Shown here: piece by piece, positions 53,932 to 64,000 of the stretch
Layout: the number at the start of each line of letters is the position of its first letter
Position numbering within the stretch: position 1 is the stretch's first letter
From: Mesostigma viride
Lineage: Eukaryota > Streptophyta > Mesostigmatophyceae > Mesostigmatales > Mesostigmataceae
Length of the DNA stretch: 64,000 nucleotides
Direction of reading: 5' to 3'
Assembly (NCBI GenBank): GCA_009746045.1
Contig: RPFO01000111.1
Coordinates: 599,301-663,300, forward strand
Notes under the pieces: generated by a model
Told to the model about the DNA's origin: nothing
Seen by the model: the letters and a program-made list of their open reading frames with translations, nothing else
Databases searched by the model: none
Translations under genes and position numbers: made by a program

Positions 53932-55155
53932 GTGCTCCTCCCCGGCCCTAGCCTGCCAGCTCACTCCATGCGCTTGGCCACCCTCCCCTGCCGCATGGGC
54001 GGGTGTGGGCTCACCCGCGCCGCCCGCCTCGCCCCCGCCGCCTTCCTTGGCTCTGTTGCTCAGGCCTGGGCGGAGATCCGCCGGTTGGTCCCCAGCGCCG
54101 TCAGCGCCATTCCCGACTTGGTCACCCCATCCCCCTTTCCCTTTGTGCAGGCTGTGCAGGATTCTTACCTCGGGATCCAGCAGGCTTGCGACCTCGTCCG
54201 CCCCGCTCAGGCCGTCCACCGTCGCCTGCCCCGGGGCACGCCCGGCGTGTCCACTGTCGTCAGTCCTAGTGTCTTCCCTGCCTGCGTTCATGAAAAACAA
54301 CAAAAGACCTACGCGGGTATACTACACTGTGCCGACTGGATGGGTCTGCATGCGAGCTTGAACGATCAGGGGAAGGCTTGGCTTCACTCCGTTTCCCTTG
54401 AGGGGAGCGTGGGGTCCGCATTCCTGCGCGCCCTCCCCATGAGCCCTTTGTTCACACTGGTTCCGGCCCTTTACGCCATCGCTCTCCGCCACCAGCTCTT
54501 TGCCCCGCAACCTCTCATCACGGCGGGTGCGTCCTGCGGCAGCTGCGGGCTTGCTCTGGATACTACTGGGACGCACTACATCGCGTGCATGGGTGGCCAG
54601 CAGAACCAGAACTGGTTCCTCTATCTCCATACCGCTCTCCTCCGGGTGGTGTGTGCCATGGTTCGGTCGGTCTTTCCCCACTCCACCATTAAGTGCGAGG
54701 ACGCGGATGGGGCCGCCCTCTACTCACCCAACCACCGCCCCGACATTACCGTGCTTGACTACGACGGGCAGGGTTGCCACCTGCTCATCGATGTCTCCGT
54801 GGCTCGGCCGCTTTCCGGTCGCCACATCCTCCGGGCGGCTGTGGATGCCGGCGCTGCTGCCGCTGTGGCTGAGCGCGACAAGTTTGCCTCCTACGGCAAT
54901 GTGGGGCCCCACCGGGTCATCCCCTTTGTCCTTGAGGAGTTCGGGGCCATGGGCCCCAAGACAGCGGAGTTTTTCCACGAGTGCTGCCAGCGCCGTGAAG
55001 ACCGCCTCGACCTCGAGGGTCAGACCGCCCCGTGGTCGGCCCGCACGTGGTCCTCGTATTGGCGGCAGCGTCTGTCACTCGCCCTCACTCGCACCGTGGC
55101 TGATGTGTTATTCCGCCGCACCCGGGCCGACTTTGTCGCGACCCATGCGGTCTAG
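53932..55155 (+). CDS. Family 2 retroelement: thumb and restriction-like endonuclease
   Basis: About 407 residues with no internal stop: MGGCGLTRAARLAPAAFLGS, CGSCGLALDTTGTHYIACMG, RPDITVLDYDGQGCHLLIDV, SVARPL. All endonuclease landmarks of family 1 are kept while the rest of the protein differs, showing selection on the domain between the two families. Confidence 0.85.
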   Translation: MLLPGPSLPAHSMRLATLPCRMGGCGLTRAARLAPAAFLGSVAQAWAEIRRLVPSAVSAIPDLVTPSPFPFVQAVQDSYLGIQQACDLVRPAQAVHRRLPRGTPGVSTVVSPSVFPACVHEKQQKTYAGILHCADWMGLHASLNDQGKAWLHSVSLEGSVGSAFLRALPMSPLFTLVPALYAIALRHQLFAPQPLITAGASCGSCGLALDTTGTHYIACMGGQQNQNWFLYLHTALLRVVCAMVRSVFPHSTIKCEDADGAALYSPNHRPDITVLDYDGQGCHLLIDVSVARPLSGRHILRAAVDAGAAAAVAERDKFASYGNVGPHRVIPFVLEEFGAMGPKTAEFFHECCQRREDRLDLEGQTAPWSARTWSSYWRQRLSLALTRTVADVLFRRTRADFVATHAV

Positions 55156-55372
55156 ATTCCTTCCAGGCCTGCATGGTGGGCCGGCAGCGCTGTTGCTGCG
55201 TGTAGTTTTGTGATGTATAGTTAGTTGTACCTTGTGCCGCTGGCGTGATCCTTGGATGTCTGTGTCAGATTACTATTAATTTCTTCAGGGTTATTCTCCC
55301 AGTTCTCGGGTTTTTCCTTATGTTGCATGCCTATCTCACCTCCGTAATCTATCAATGATTCTCAATGAATAT
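53932..55372 (+). mobile_element. Family 2 retroelement, 5'-truncated 3' part
   Basis: Related to but distinct from family 1. Begins directly after a TATATATA tract, in the thumb region, and includes the whole endonuclease and a different 3' UTR ending near a TGAATATATATT junction. Confidence 0.85.
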
Positions 55373-56058
55373 ATATTAAAAATATAATTACTTACAGCAG
55401 AGTGAAATCACTCAAACCAAAGCAAACGCCCAGCTATAAACCTATATACAGAGCCATGTCAAAGCTCTATACTACGATAAGACCAATGGAAACGCCTAAC
55501 GGGAGGAACCTAATAGCCCTGCTGCACCGCAAAATCAGCCCGCGTACGGCGGAGCATGATGTCAGCCATGGCCCGAGTCAGCGCCACCGACAGGCGCTGA
55601 CGCCAATATGACGTCCAGGTCCGCGCCGACCATGGGGCCCGCTGGCCCTCCAGGTCCAGCCGGTCCTCCCGGAGCCGGCAACACTCCTTGAAGAAGGCGG
55701 AGGTCAGGGGCCCCATGGCCCCAAACTCCTCCAGGACAAAGGGCACCACACGATGGTGCCCGACGTCGCCGTAGGCCAGGAGCTTGGCCCGCTCCGCCCG
55801 GTCCGCCGTGTAACCTGCCGTGAGGGAGGCCCCAGCCACGTGGCTAAGAGCCAAGGGCCGCGCCACCGAAACGTCAATAAGCAGATGCCGGCCACCCCCC
55901 TCAAAGTCCAGCACCACGATGTCAGGCCGGTGGTTGGGGGAATAGAAGGCAGCGCCATCCGTATCCTCGGACCGGATGTTCGCGTGGGGGAAAACCGACC
56001 GAATCATGGCGAGCACCACCGTCAGGAGGACAGTGTGCAAATACAAATACCAATTCTG
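55373..56058 (-). mobile_element. Family 1 3' fragment (3' UTR plus endonuclease C-terminus)
   Basis: Starts with the family 1 3' end (AAAATATAATTACTTACAGC on plus). ORF 56046-55510 is intact through RPDIVVLDFEGGG. Truncated at the 5' side right at NWYLYLHTV, where a TATATA-containing junction to family 2 follows. Confidence 0.88.
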
Positions 56059-56074
56059 AATGAATATATATAGG

Positions 56075-57238
56075 TATATATATTCATTGAGAATGATAGA
56101 TTACGGAGGTGAGATAGGCATGCAACATAAGGAAAAACCCGATAACTGGGAGAATAACCCTGAAGAAATTAATAGTAATCTGACACAGACATCCAAGGAT
56201 CACGCCAGCGGCACAAGGTACAACTAACTATACATCACAAAACTACACGCAGCAACAGCGCTGCCGGCCCACCATGCAGGCCTGGAAGGGATCTAGACCG
56301 CATGGGTCGCGACAAAGTCGGCCCGGGTGCGGCGGAATAACACATCAGCCACGGTGCGAGTGAGGGCGAGTGACAGACGCTGCCGCCAATACGAGGACCA
56401 CGTGCGGGCCGACCACGGGGCGGTCTGACCCTCGAGGTCGAGGCGGTCTTCACGGCGCTGGCAGCACTCGTGGAAAAACTCCGCTGTCTTGGGGCCCATG
56501 GCCCCGAACTCCTCAAGGACAAAGGGGATGACCCGGTGGGGCCCCACATTGCCGTAGGAGGCAAACTTGTCGCGCTCAGCCACAGCGGCAGCAGCGCCGG
56601 CATCCACAGCCGCCCGGAGGATGTGGCGACCGGAAAGCGGCCGAGCCACGGAGACATCGATGAGCAGGTGGCAACCCTGCCCGTCGTAGTCAAGCACGGT
56701 AATATCGGGGCGATGGTTGGGTGAGTAGAGGGCGGCCCCATCCGCGTCCTCGCACTTGATGGTGGAGTGGGGAAAGACCGACCGAACCATGGCACACACC
56801 ACCCGGAGGAGAGCGGTATGGAGATAGAGGAACCAGTTCTGGTTCTGCTGGCCACCCATGCACGCGATGTAGTGCGTCCCAGTAGTATCCAGAGCAAGCC
56901 CGCAGCTGCCGCAGGACGCACCCGCCGTGATGAGAGGTTGCGGGGCAAAGAGCTGGTGGCGGAGAGCGATGGCGTAAAGGGCCGGAACCAGTGTGAACAA
57001 AGGGCTCATGGGGAGGGCGCGCAGGAATGCGGACCCCACGCTCCCCTCAAGGGAAACGGAGTGAAGCCAAGCCTTCCCCTGATCGTTCAAGCTCGCATGC
57101 AGACCCATCCAGTCGGCACAGTGTAGTATACCCGCGTAGGTCTTTTGTTGTTTTTCATGAACGCAGGCAGGGAAGACACTAGGACTGACGACAGTGGACA
57201 CGCCGGGCGTGCCCCGGGGCAGGCGACGGTGGACGGTA
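56075..57238 (-). mobile_element. Family 2 3' fragment, inverted relative to 53.9-55.4 kb
   Basis: Nearly identical to the plus-strand family 2 copy; ORF 57201-56293 with RPDITVLDYDGQG. Differences are few (TTAPTLP versus TIAPILP in an overlapping frame). Bounded by TATATA tracts on both sides. Confidence 0.88.
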
Positions 57239-57249
57239 TATATATATAG

Positions 57250-57295
57250 GTATATGATTTCACTCTGCTGTAAGTAATTATATTTTTAATATATA
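57250..57295 (+). mobile_element. Minimal family 1 3' end only
   Basis: Only the terminal GATTTCACTCTGCTGTAAGT and TAATTATATTTTTAA of the family 1 3' UTR, between TATATA tracts. Confidence 0.8.
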
Positions 57296-57325
57296 TATAG
57301 GTATATATATTATATATATTATAGG

Positions 57326-57678
57326 AGTTTGGTGCCATGGGGCCCCTGACCTCCGCCTTCTTCAAGGAGTGTTGCCGGCTCCGGGAGGACCGGCTGGACC
57401 TGGAGGGCCAGCGGGCCCCATGGTCGGCGCGGACCTGGACGTCATATTGGCGTCAGCGCTTGTCGGTGGCGCTGACTCGGGCCATGGCTGACATCATGCT
57501 CCGCCGTACGCGGGCTGATTTTGCGGTGCAGCAGGGCTATTAGGTTCCTCCCGTTAGGCGTTTCCATTGGTCTTATCGTAGTATAGAGCTTTGACATGGC
57601 TCTGTATATAGGTTTATAGCTGGGCGTTTGCTTTGGTTTGAGTGATTTCACTCTGCTGTAAGTAATTATATTTTTACA
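57326..57678 (+). mobile_element. Family 1 3' fragment
   Basis: Starts in the last 70 codons of the endonuclease ORF (GPLTSAFFKECCRLREDRLD) and runs through the complete 3' UTR. Confidence 0.9.
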
Positions 57679-58762
57679 GGTACAGCGCCACCTCCCTCGC
57701 GGCACTCCCTCGGTCGCCTCCGTTCAATCTCCCGCCGCATTCCCTGCTCGCGTCATCGATAAACACCAGAAAACCTACGCGGGTATTCTGCACACGGCTG
57801 ATTGGATTGCTCTTTTCGCGGACCTCAACGCCCAGGGACGTGCGTGGCTGTTCTCGCTTTCCCTGCGGAGTGTGGGCTCGGCGTACCTTCGTGCTCTTCC
57901 CATGGCCCCCCCATTCGCCTTGGCTCCCAGCCACTACTCGGTGGCGCTCCGGCACCAGCTATTTGCCCCGCAGCCTCTTGTTCCGGCCGGGCGGCCTTGT
58001 GGTAGCTGTGGGCAGCCGCTGGATCCCACGGGGACTCACTACCTTGCCTGCATGGGGGGCCAACAGAATCAGAATTGGTATTTGTATTTGCACACTGTCC
58101 TCCTGACGGTGGTGCTCGCCATGATTCGGTCGGTTTTCCCCCACGCGAACATCCGGTCCGAGGATGCGGATGGCGCTGCCTTCTATTCCCCCAACCACCG
58201 GCCTGACATCGTGGTGCTGGACTTTGAGGGGGGTGGCCGGCATCTGCTTATTGACGTTTCGGTGGCGCGGCCCTTGGCTCTTAGCCACGTGGCTGGGGCC
58301 TCCCTCACGGCAGGTTACACGGCGGACCGGGCGGAGCGGGCCAAGCTCCTGGCCTACGGCGACGTCGGGCACCATCGTGTGGTGCCCTTTGTCCTGGAGG
58401 AGTTTGGGGCCATGGGGCCCCTGACCTCCGCCTTCTTCAAGGAGTGTTGCCGGCTCCGGGAGGACCGGCTGGACCTGGAGGGCCAGCGGGCCCCATGGTC
58501 GGCGCGGACCTGGACGTCATATTGGCGTCAGCGCTTGTCGGTGGCGCTGACTCGGGCCATGGCGGACATCATGCTCCGCCGTACGCGGGCTGATTTTGCG
58601 GTGCAGCAGGGCTATTAGGTTCCTCCCGTTAGGCGTTTCCATTGGTCTTATCGTACTTCGTAGTATAGAGCTTTGACATGGCTCTGTATATAGGTTTATA
58701 GCTGGGCGTTTGCTTTGGTTTGAGTGATTTCACTCTGCTGTAAGTAATTATATTTTTAATAT
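57679..58762 (+). mobile_element. Family 1 3' fragment with complete endonuclease
   Basis: Begins at YSATSLAALP-equivalent sequence directly after the preceding 3' UTR. ORF 57872-58618 includes CGSCGQPLDPTG and RPDIVVLDFEGGG with the full six-G run. The 3' UTR carries a 5-bp duplication (GTACTTCGTAGT). Confidence 0.88.
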
Positions 58763-58845
58763 ATAGGTTTATAGCTGGGCGTTTGCTTTGGTTTGAGTGA
58801 TTTCACTCTGCTGTAAGTAATTATATTTTTAATATATATTATAAA
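58763..58845 (+). mobile_element. Short family 1 3' end, tandem to the preceding copy
   Basis: Repeats the last 75 bp of the 3' UTR (GGTTTATAGCTGGGCGTTTG onward) immediately after a complete 3' end. Confidence 0.85.
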
Positions 58846-58856
58846 AATCCCTTCCG

Positions 58857-60540
58857 GCCGGGGGATGGCTTGTGTCGCCTGCCCGCGTGCGGCCACACAT
58901 TCCATCAAGCGTGCATCGCGCGCAGCTTGCTCCACTCCGCGCCGCGCTGCCCGTTGTGCCGGGCTGTTGTGCCGCCCCCTGGGACTGCGCTTCCTCTCGG
59001 CCCGCCCCCGGTCTTGCTGGGTCCCCTGCCGGGTCCCCACCGGGCCCCGGGGCCAGCTGCCTCCCCGACCCCTCGGCCGCCGCCCCCGGCCTCGTTGCCG
59101 GGGCCTGGGGTGGTCGCGGGCGCGCTGGCGAGTCCCCCTGGGAGGGGCGCCGGCGTTCTCGCTCCCCCTCCGCTGGGGGTCTCCCCGGTGGGCACTGCCT
59201 CCTCCGTGGCCCCGGCGGGCTGCCGGGCGCTGGTCGGGTCGTGGTGCGCGCGCCTGCCGGCCCGGCTGGGGAGACGCCGCAGGCCCCACGTCCTGCCTTT
59301 GCTGGCGCCGCTCCCCGCCACTCAGCGCCCGCCGACGGCCTTCACCGGTGTGCCGTGCTGCTTCCCACGGGGTCCCCGTGTGCTGGTGTGTTCCACAACC
59401 GTAACCTCCTCTGCCAGCACCTTCGCGCTGTGCACCCCGATCTCGGCGCGGCGGATCTGCAGGCCATGAGCTGTTACCGGTGCCCGGAAGCTCACTGCCA
59501 GCGGGTGTACTCCATTCACGGGCGCGCTCAGCACGCGCGCGCCTGTGTTGCTCAACGGCCCCTCAACCGGCCAGCAGTCCCGGCCCCCTCCCCCCCTCCC
59601 GCCTCGGCTCCCACCGGCTCCCAGCCCCCGCCGCCCGACTACTCGGCCAGTTGGCGTTGGCTTGACACGGTTCCCTGGGATGCATGCGCCATCAACCCGA
59701 CGTCTACCCTGACCGACCTCCCCCACCGCGCGCGTAGCCTTTTCGCGCAATGTGCAATCGTTTCTCTCCGGCGCATGCACGCCGCTCCGGACGACCCGCT
59801 GGGCTTTAAACTGCACATGGTGACCCCCCGCCTGCTCCTCACCCCTCTCGGGCGTGGTGTGCGCGGCCTCCAGGGTGCGGTTATTGCCCGTTGCCGACGC
59901 TTTCTGCAGGGGGACTGGGAGGGGCTGTTTGGCGTGCCGCCCCCGCGCACGGCCCGGCTGTCGGGGGAGGTCAACTTCGAGCGGGTGGCCGCCGACGTCA
60001 TCCGCCTCGTCCGCGAGGGGCAGCTCAGCCGGGCCATGACCCGCTTGGAAATGGCCAAGCTGGCCCCCGCCAATGCGGCTACCCTGGCGGCCTTGGAGGC
60101 TCTTCACCCTGCGGAGCCCGGATTCCAGCTGCCCGTGCCGGACCCCCTGCCGGCCCCCCTCCGGCTGGACCGCGACTGCTTCCTGGAGGTGATGCGTGCG
60201 GTCCCGCGGGCTTCCTCTACCGGGCCGTCGGGCTGGCGCTACGAGCACTTGGAGGTCCTGGTGGGGCATGGGGGCGAGGACATTCTCTTTGACACCCTCA
60301 TTGACCTGGCGGCTGGTCGCGTTCCTCCCGCTGCGCGCGAGTGGTTAGCGGGCGCTCGCCTCCTCGCTCTGCTCACGGGTGTCTTGCCCCCCCCCGAGGG
60401 CAAGGTGCGCCCGATCGCCTGCGGTGAGGTGCTCCGCAAGCTCGTGGGCAAAGTGATCTGCCGCCAAAAGGCGCCCGAGCTCCGTGCCTTTTTCTGCCCG
60501 CCCCTCGCAGCGGGTGAGACCTCGGTGGCGGCCCAGCTGC
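58857..60540 (+). mobile_element. Family 1 internal fragment (RING to RT)
   Basis: Starts at the RING finger and breaks off inside the RT at ETSVAAQL. Neither 5' monomers nor 3' end present. The abrupt right end joins the hairpin repeat. Confidence 0.88.
58872..60540 (+). CDS. Family 1 fragment: C2H2-like fingers and RT start, continuous
   Basis: Open across the region where copy A is frameshifted: CAGVFHNRNLLCQHLRAVH, CPEAHCQRVYSIHG, then WLDTVPWDACAINPTSTL, GPSGWRYEHLEVL, KVRPIACGEVLRKLVGK. It shows that fingers and RT belonged to one ORF. The RING itself (LPACGHTFHQACI) is in the neighbouring frame at 58870-59230, so a shift exists near 59215. Confidence 0.85.
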
Positions 60541-60930
60541 ACTATACTATAAACTTACGGCCCGTACACGTATACGGGCCCCGTATACGGCCCGTAAACG
60601 TATACGGGCTCCGTATACGGTACGTAAACTTTACTTCAATATACGACACAAAAATACGGGTAAACTTTACGGCCCGTATACTTTTTGTCGTATACTTAAG
60701 TAAATTTTACTTTAGTATACGAAAAAAAGTATATGGGCCGTAAAATTACTACCGTATACTTGCAGTCGTATACTTTAGTAAATTTTACTTTAGTATACGA
60801 CAAAAAGTATACGGGCCGTAAACTTTACGGCCCGTATACTTTGTGTCGTATGCTGCAGTAAATTTACTACCGTAAACGACACAAAGTATACGGGCCGTAA
60901 AATTTACGGCAAGTATACTTTGTGTCGTAT
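60541..60930. repeat. Array of overlapping hairpins (CCCGTATAC / GTATACGGG)
   Basis: At least four inverted arms of GGCCCGTATACTTTTTGTCG and complement, separated by AGTAAATTTTACTT-like loops. The region could fold almost completely. No coding capacity. Confidence 0.85.
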
Positions 60931-61202
60931 GCCTTACAGGCCATTTTTTACGTCCACTTGGCGTCCACTAGAATTAATGTCACGCTACGTACACGCCGCG
61001 TACACCGAACCGAGCCTAGTACGGGGCCGTAACCGAAACGGACCCCGGTTACGGTCTTGTTGGTTGTTGTTGTTGTTGTTGTGTCCCACGCCGCACATGG
61101 GCAGCAGAGAATCTATACTGGTCGAAACGGTCGTGTACTTGTCCCGTTCTAGGTACGGCACAGAGCGGTTGCGTGTTGTTCTTGTTCTTCGGGGAAATGG
61201 GT

Positions 61203-61895
61203 ATATTTTTATTAGCCAATTATGGCCCAAACTGCCTTCGTTCTGCTCTCGACTGTCACCTTGGCGAAAGTCAAATGGGCTTCCGTCCTGGGCGCAACAC
61301 CGTCATGGCCATCTTTGTCGCGCGTCGCCTCTTCGAGGAAATCGCTCTCCTGCAACCTGGTGAGTTTCCCGCCATCCTGATCTTCGTCGACTTCATCAAG
61401 GCTTTTGATTCTGTCCTCTGGGACGCTCTATGGGCTGTACTTGCTCGCGCTCGCGTCCCCACTCCCCTGATTACCGTCATCCGCACGCTGTATGAGGGGT
61501 CGACCACTTCGGTGCGCACTCAACACGGCATTACCCCGCCATGCCCACTGCAGACCGGCGTCTGGCAGGGTTGCGTCCTGTCGCCGTACCTGTTTATTAT
61601 TGTAGTGGATTATGTTATGCGCCAGGCACGTGCTCGCTTTGCTAGCATTGCAGGCCGTGCCCCTGGCCTAGCGATCACGAACGAGCTTGGGGAAGGGGGG
61701 CCGACTAACAAGCAGAATTTACTAGCTGACCTCATTTATGCCGACGACATCACGCTCATCGAGAAGCCGGAGTCTGCCCAACTTTGGCTGGACTGCCTGG
61801 CGCTCGAGGCTCGGGCGGTTGGTCTAGAAATCAGCCCCAAAACGGAGGCCCTGGCCCTCGGCATGGCAGGGCCCCACCCACACTCCGCCTCTTAG
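61203..61895 (+). CDS. LINE reverse transcriptase palm
   Basis: ESQMGFRPGRNTVMA, ILIFVDFIKAFDSVLWDALW, GVWQGCVLSPYLFIIVV, then LIYADDITLIEKPESA, which has the catalytic YADD. Frame is lost near 61870. Confidence 0.88.
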   Translation: MFLLANYGPNCLRSALDCHLGESQMGFRPGRNTVMAIFVARRLFEEIALLQPGEFPAILIFVDFIKAFDSVLWDALWAVLARARVPTPLITVIRTLYEGSTTSVRTQHGITPPCPLQTGVWQGCVLSPYLFIIVVDYVMRQARARFASIAGRAPGLAITNELGEGGPTNKQNLLADLIYADDITLIEKPESAQLWLDCLALEARAVGLEISPKTEALALGMAGPHPHSAS

Positions 61896-62638
61896 ACGAT
61901 GCCGAGGTCAACTACCCTCCTTCAGGCCGCTTCAAGCTGCTCGGCAGTTGGCTTCCCGACTGCGAGGACGACATGACGACACGGATCGGCATGGCGTGGG
62001 CGCACCTCCATGACCACCGCCGCTGGTGGAGCAACCCCGCCCTACCCCGGATCGTCAAGCGTGACCTCTTCAAGGTCGTCATTCTGACGATCCTGACCTA
62101 CGGCGCCGAGACGTGGACACTGATGCAGGAGCTGGAGCAACGACTCGACGGCGCCGTCACGAAGATGCTGCGCAAGGCCCTTAACACCCCCTTTGGTTTG
62201 CACATTAGTAATGAGGATTTGTACGCTGATTTGCCCTATGTTTCCCACATTATTAGGCACAGGCGCCTGGGCCTAGCCGGGCACCTGGCCCGCACAGATC
62301 AGGTAGATACATCAGATAGACTAGCTGGCACCAAGCCCGCCCAGCCTGGGCGATATGTCCTCACCTGGCGTGCCCCCGGCCGCGCGCGGCAGGGCCGCCA
62401 CCCGTGGACTTTTCGTGATAGACTCGGCATGGACATGTGCTACACTAGACGTGACGGGCTCACCCCCGGGCAGCCTCCTGGTTTGTCTGTAATATGGAGG
62501 CAGATGGTGCGCAAGGATAGATGGCAAGTAGTGATGAAGGAGACCACCCCCAAGCCTGTGGGGGCTCCGCGTGTGACCAAGTATGGCATTCATAGCGATT
62601 CGGGCCGCGGTGCCCACACCCCTGTAACTAGGACCTAG
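61868..62638 (+). CDS. LINE RT thumb and C-terminus
   Basis: Continues the RT in another frame: KLLGSWLPDCEDDMTTRIG, ILTILTYGAETWTLMQ, LGLAGHLARTDQVDTS. Stops at 62638, 75 bp before the tail. Confidence 0.85.
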   Translation, partial: RAPPTLRLLDDAEVNYPPSGRFKLLGSWLPDCEDDMTTRIGMAWAHLHDHRRWWSNPALPRIVKRDLFKVVILTILTYGAETWTLMQELEQRLDGAVTKMLRKALNTPFGLHISNEDLYADLPYVSHIIRHRRLGLAGHLARTDQVDTSDRLAGTKPAQPGRYVLTWRAPGRARQGRHPWTFRDRLGMDMCYTRRDGLTPGQPPGLSVIWRQMVRKDRWQVVMKETTPKPVGAPRVTKYGIHSDSGRGAHTPVTRT

Positions 62639-62824
62639 ATAGCTTATACCATCCATTCCATCCCATGTTCCCCTCCCACTGAGGACTTATGCTCACGTGA
62701 CGCAGTCACGTGTCTATTAATTAATTAATTAATTAATGGCCCAAAGAGGTGAGAGGGGAAATGAGTATCAGCGAATCCCAAATAAAGGTGGCCACACACA
62801 CGTGTGGAGGTGACAGGTGAAAGG

Positions 62825-63211
62825 CTAATAGGGCGCGTTATTGGACCAGGGAAGCCAGTGGACCTGAGTCATGTCGCCGTGAGGCATAATGGTGAATACC
62901 TGATTACGGCCCAGTAGATCATGAAAAAGCTGGAGCGGGCTGGGCTTGTCGTTATCGGGCCCTGGGTCCCACACCCTGTGTTGTTCCTGAGCCAACATCC
63001 AGTAGCGGCGCATAGCCGCATTCCATAGGTATACAAAGCGCCGGACTACGCCGCCGCGGGTATACTCCTCGCGGACATTAAAGACTGTCTCGTTGCGTAT
63101 GGTCCAGATCGCGTATAGCATAGTCATGGTGCGTAGCCATATCCATTCTGCTTGGGAATCTGAAAGCTCGGTCCCTGGTGTGCCAGCAATACCGAAAATG
63201 ATGGTACGCAC
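62825..63211 (-). CDS. LINE C-terminal fragment (other insertion)
   Basis: 128 residues: AIWTIRNETVFNVREEYTRG, AMRRYWMLAQEQHRV, DPGPDNDKPSP. The IW..RNE.VF segment resembles the region after the zf-RVT domain of plant-type LINE proteins. Homologous to 53115-53460. Confidence 0.7.
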   Translation of the reverse strand: MRTIIFGIAGTPGTELSDSQAEWIWLRTMTMLYAIWTIRNETVFNVREEYTRGGVVRRFVYLWNAAMRRYWMLAQEQHRVWDPGPDNDKPSPLQLFHDLLGRNQVFTIMPHGDMTQVHWLPWSNNAPY

Positions 63212-64000
63212 GCTAATTGGGAGATTGGGTGGCGATGCCGTCCATGCGGCCCAGATGTTAACGAGCCACGTCCAAACCCCTGGGAGGTTACAGAAAAGGA
63301 ACCTGTGCTCAATGGTTTCACTAGGGTGCGTGCAGCGTGTTGTTCTTGTTCTTGTTCTTGTTCTTGTTGTTGGTTCCCACGCCGCGGAAGTTAGTTAGTT
63401 AGTTAGTTGAATCCCACGCCGCGGAAGTTGTTGTTGTTGTTTGGAATAAACGTACACCTATTTACCTGGAAGTTGTTGTTGTTGTTGTTGTGTCCCACGC
63501 CGCGGAAGTGCAGCAGAGATTCTATATTTGCCGAGGGCCGGATAGAACGGTTGCGTGTACGGAACTGGTTTCAGGAACGCCCCCGTACCTGTGCTAGTCG
63601 AGTTTGCAGGTGGGGAGTTGTGAACCGCCGCGCCGGGCGAGAACGATTTTTCGAATTTATCAACGATCACAAGCGTCTGCCCTTGCAACGCTTGCCTCAT
63701 AATTAGCCGGCCATGCCGATTTGCAGTCGCCAGCCGGTCAGTAGTGGTGAAAGAATATTTGGACTAAAAAAGAATCGCGGGCTTATTGCGCCTGAAGAAG
63801 AAGAAAGCCAAAGGCGCACTAGAACAAGCCTTTGGAGCCGCAGTTTACCATGGATCGCGCAAGGTCAGGAACGACGAAAATCAACTGTAGAATTGACGTC
63901 GACAGCTAGGTTCCTAGTGATCGGTTTCCCGACGAAATGGACTATTAGTGTACAGAATTACGTCAAAAAACTTCTGCTTTCAGTGCTCACCGGTTTCCCG
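63212..64000. repeat. Low-complexity region and unassigned end
   Basis: (GTTCTT)n at about 63341-63372, (TTAG)n at 63389-63407, and repeated CCCACGCCGCGGAAGTTGTT near 63413 and 63495; a related GTTGTTGTTGTG/TCCCACGCCGC stretch is at 61060-61095. Past 63520 nothing recognised. Confidence 0.6.

Larger units (their letters stand above)
61190..62737 (+). mobile_element. 5'-truncated APE-type LINE (RT part) with (TTAA)n tail
   Basis: Same family as 49.9-53.2 kb but better preserved. Begins inside the RT and ends in (TTAA)n at about 62716-62736. Confidence 0.88.

Overview
This is nuclear DNA from a eukaryote. It has GT-AG introns, one large intron-rich ABC-transporter gene on the minus strand, many retrotransposons and MITE-like elements, and long simple-sequence arrays. 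No rRNA, tRNA or CRISPR locus could be supported. The canonical splice sites, GC-rich coding sequence, Ty1/copia and PHD/RING-type non-LTR elements and satellite-packed introns would suit a protist or alga (possibly a green alga), but nothing here fixes the taxon.

Layout. 1-2861: end of a Ty1/copia-type polyprotein (integrase, a protease-like domain, reverse transcriptase, RNase H). 4565-5620 (-) and 6404-7848 (+, three exons): two genes of unknown function, the first possibly transposase-related. 10020-48158 (-): an ABCC/MRP-type transporter whose exons I placed by homology motifs and splice phase. It covers TMD1 and NBD1 only; no TMD2 or NBD2 was found. Its introns hold a full-length PHD/RING/restriction-like-endonuclease retrotransposon (about 15.40-21.41 kb), a 5'-truncated copy of it (39.40-41.87 kb), TIR elements, minisatellites and a 1.5-kb block of changing tetranucleotides (43.42-44.99 kb). 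One NBD1 exon is split by a 1.8-kb repeat insertion. 48.7-49.2 kb: a MITE. 49.9-53.2 kb: a decayed APE-type LINE. 53.9-60.5 kb: a mosaic of fragments of two related endonuclease-bearing retroelement families, partly as an inverted repeat. 60.5-63.2 kb: a hairpin-rich repeat and further LINE pieces.

The observation I rate highest: at least eight exons of the transporter have copies of their own 3' end, splice donor included, inside the intron that follows. Some are single copies, some two, some long arrays. This looks like a repeated process of intron growth by tandem duplication across exon/donor junctions. A second strong observation is a nested transposon whose empty site is preserved by a sister MITE about 2.5 kb away.
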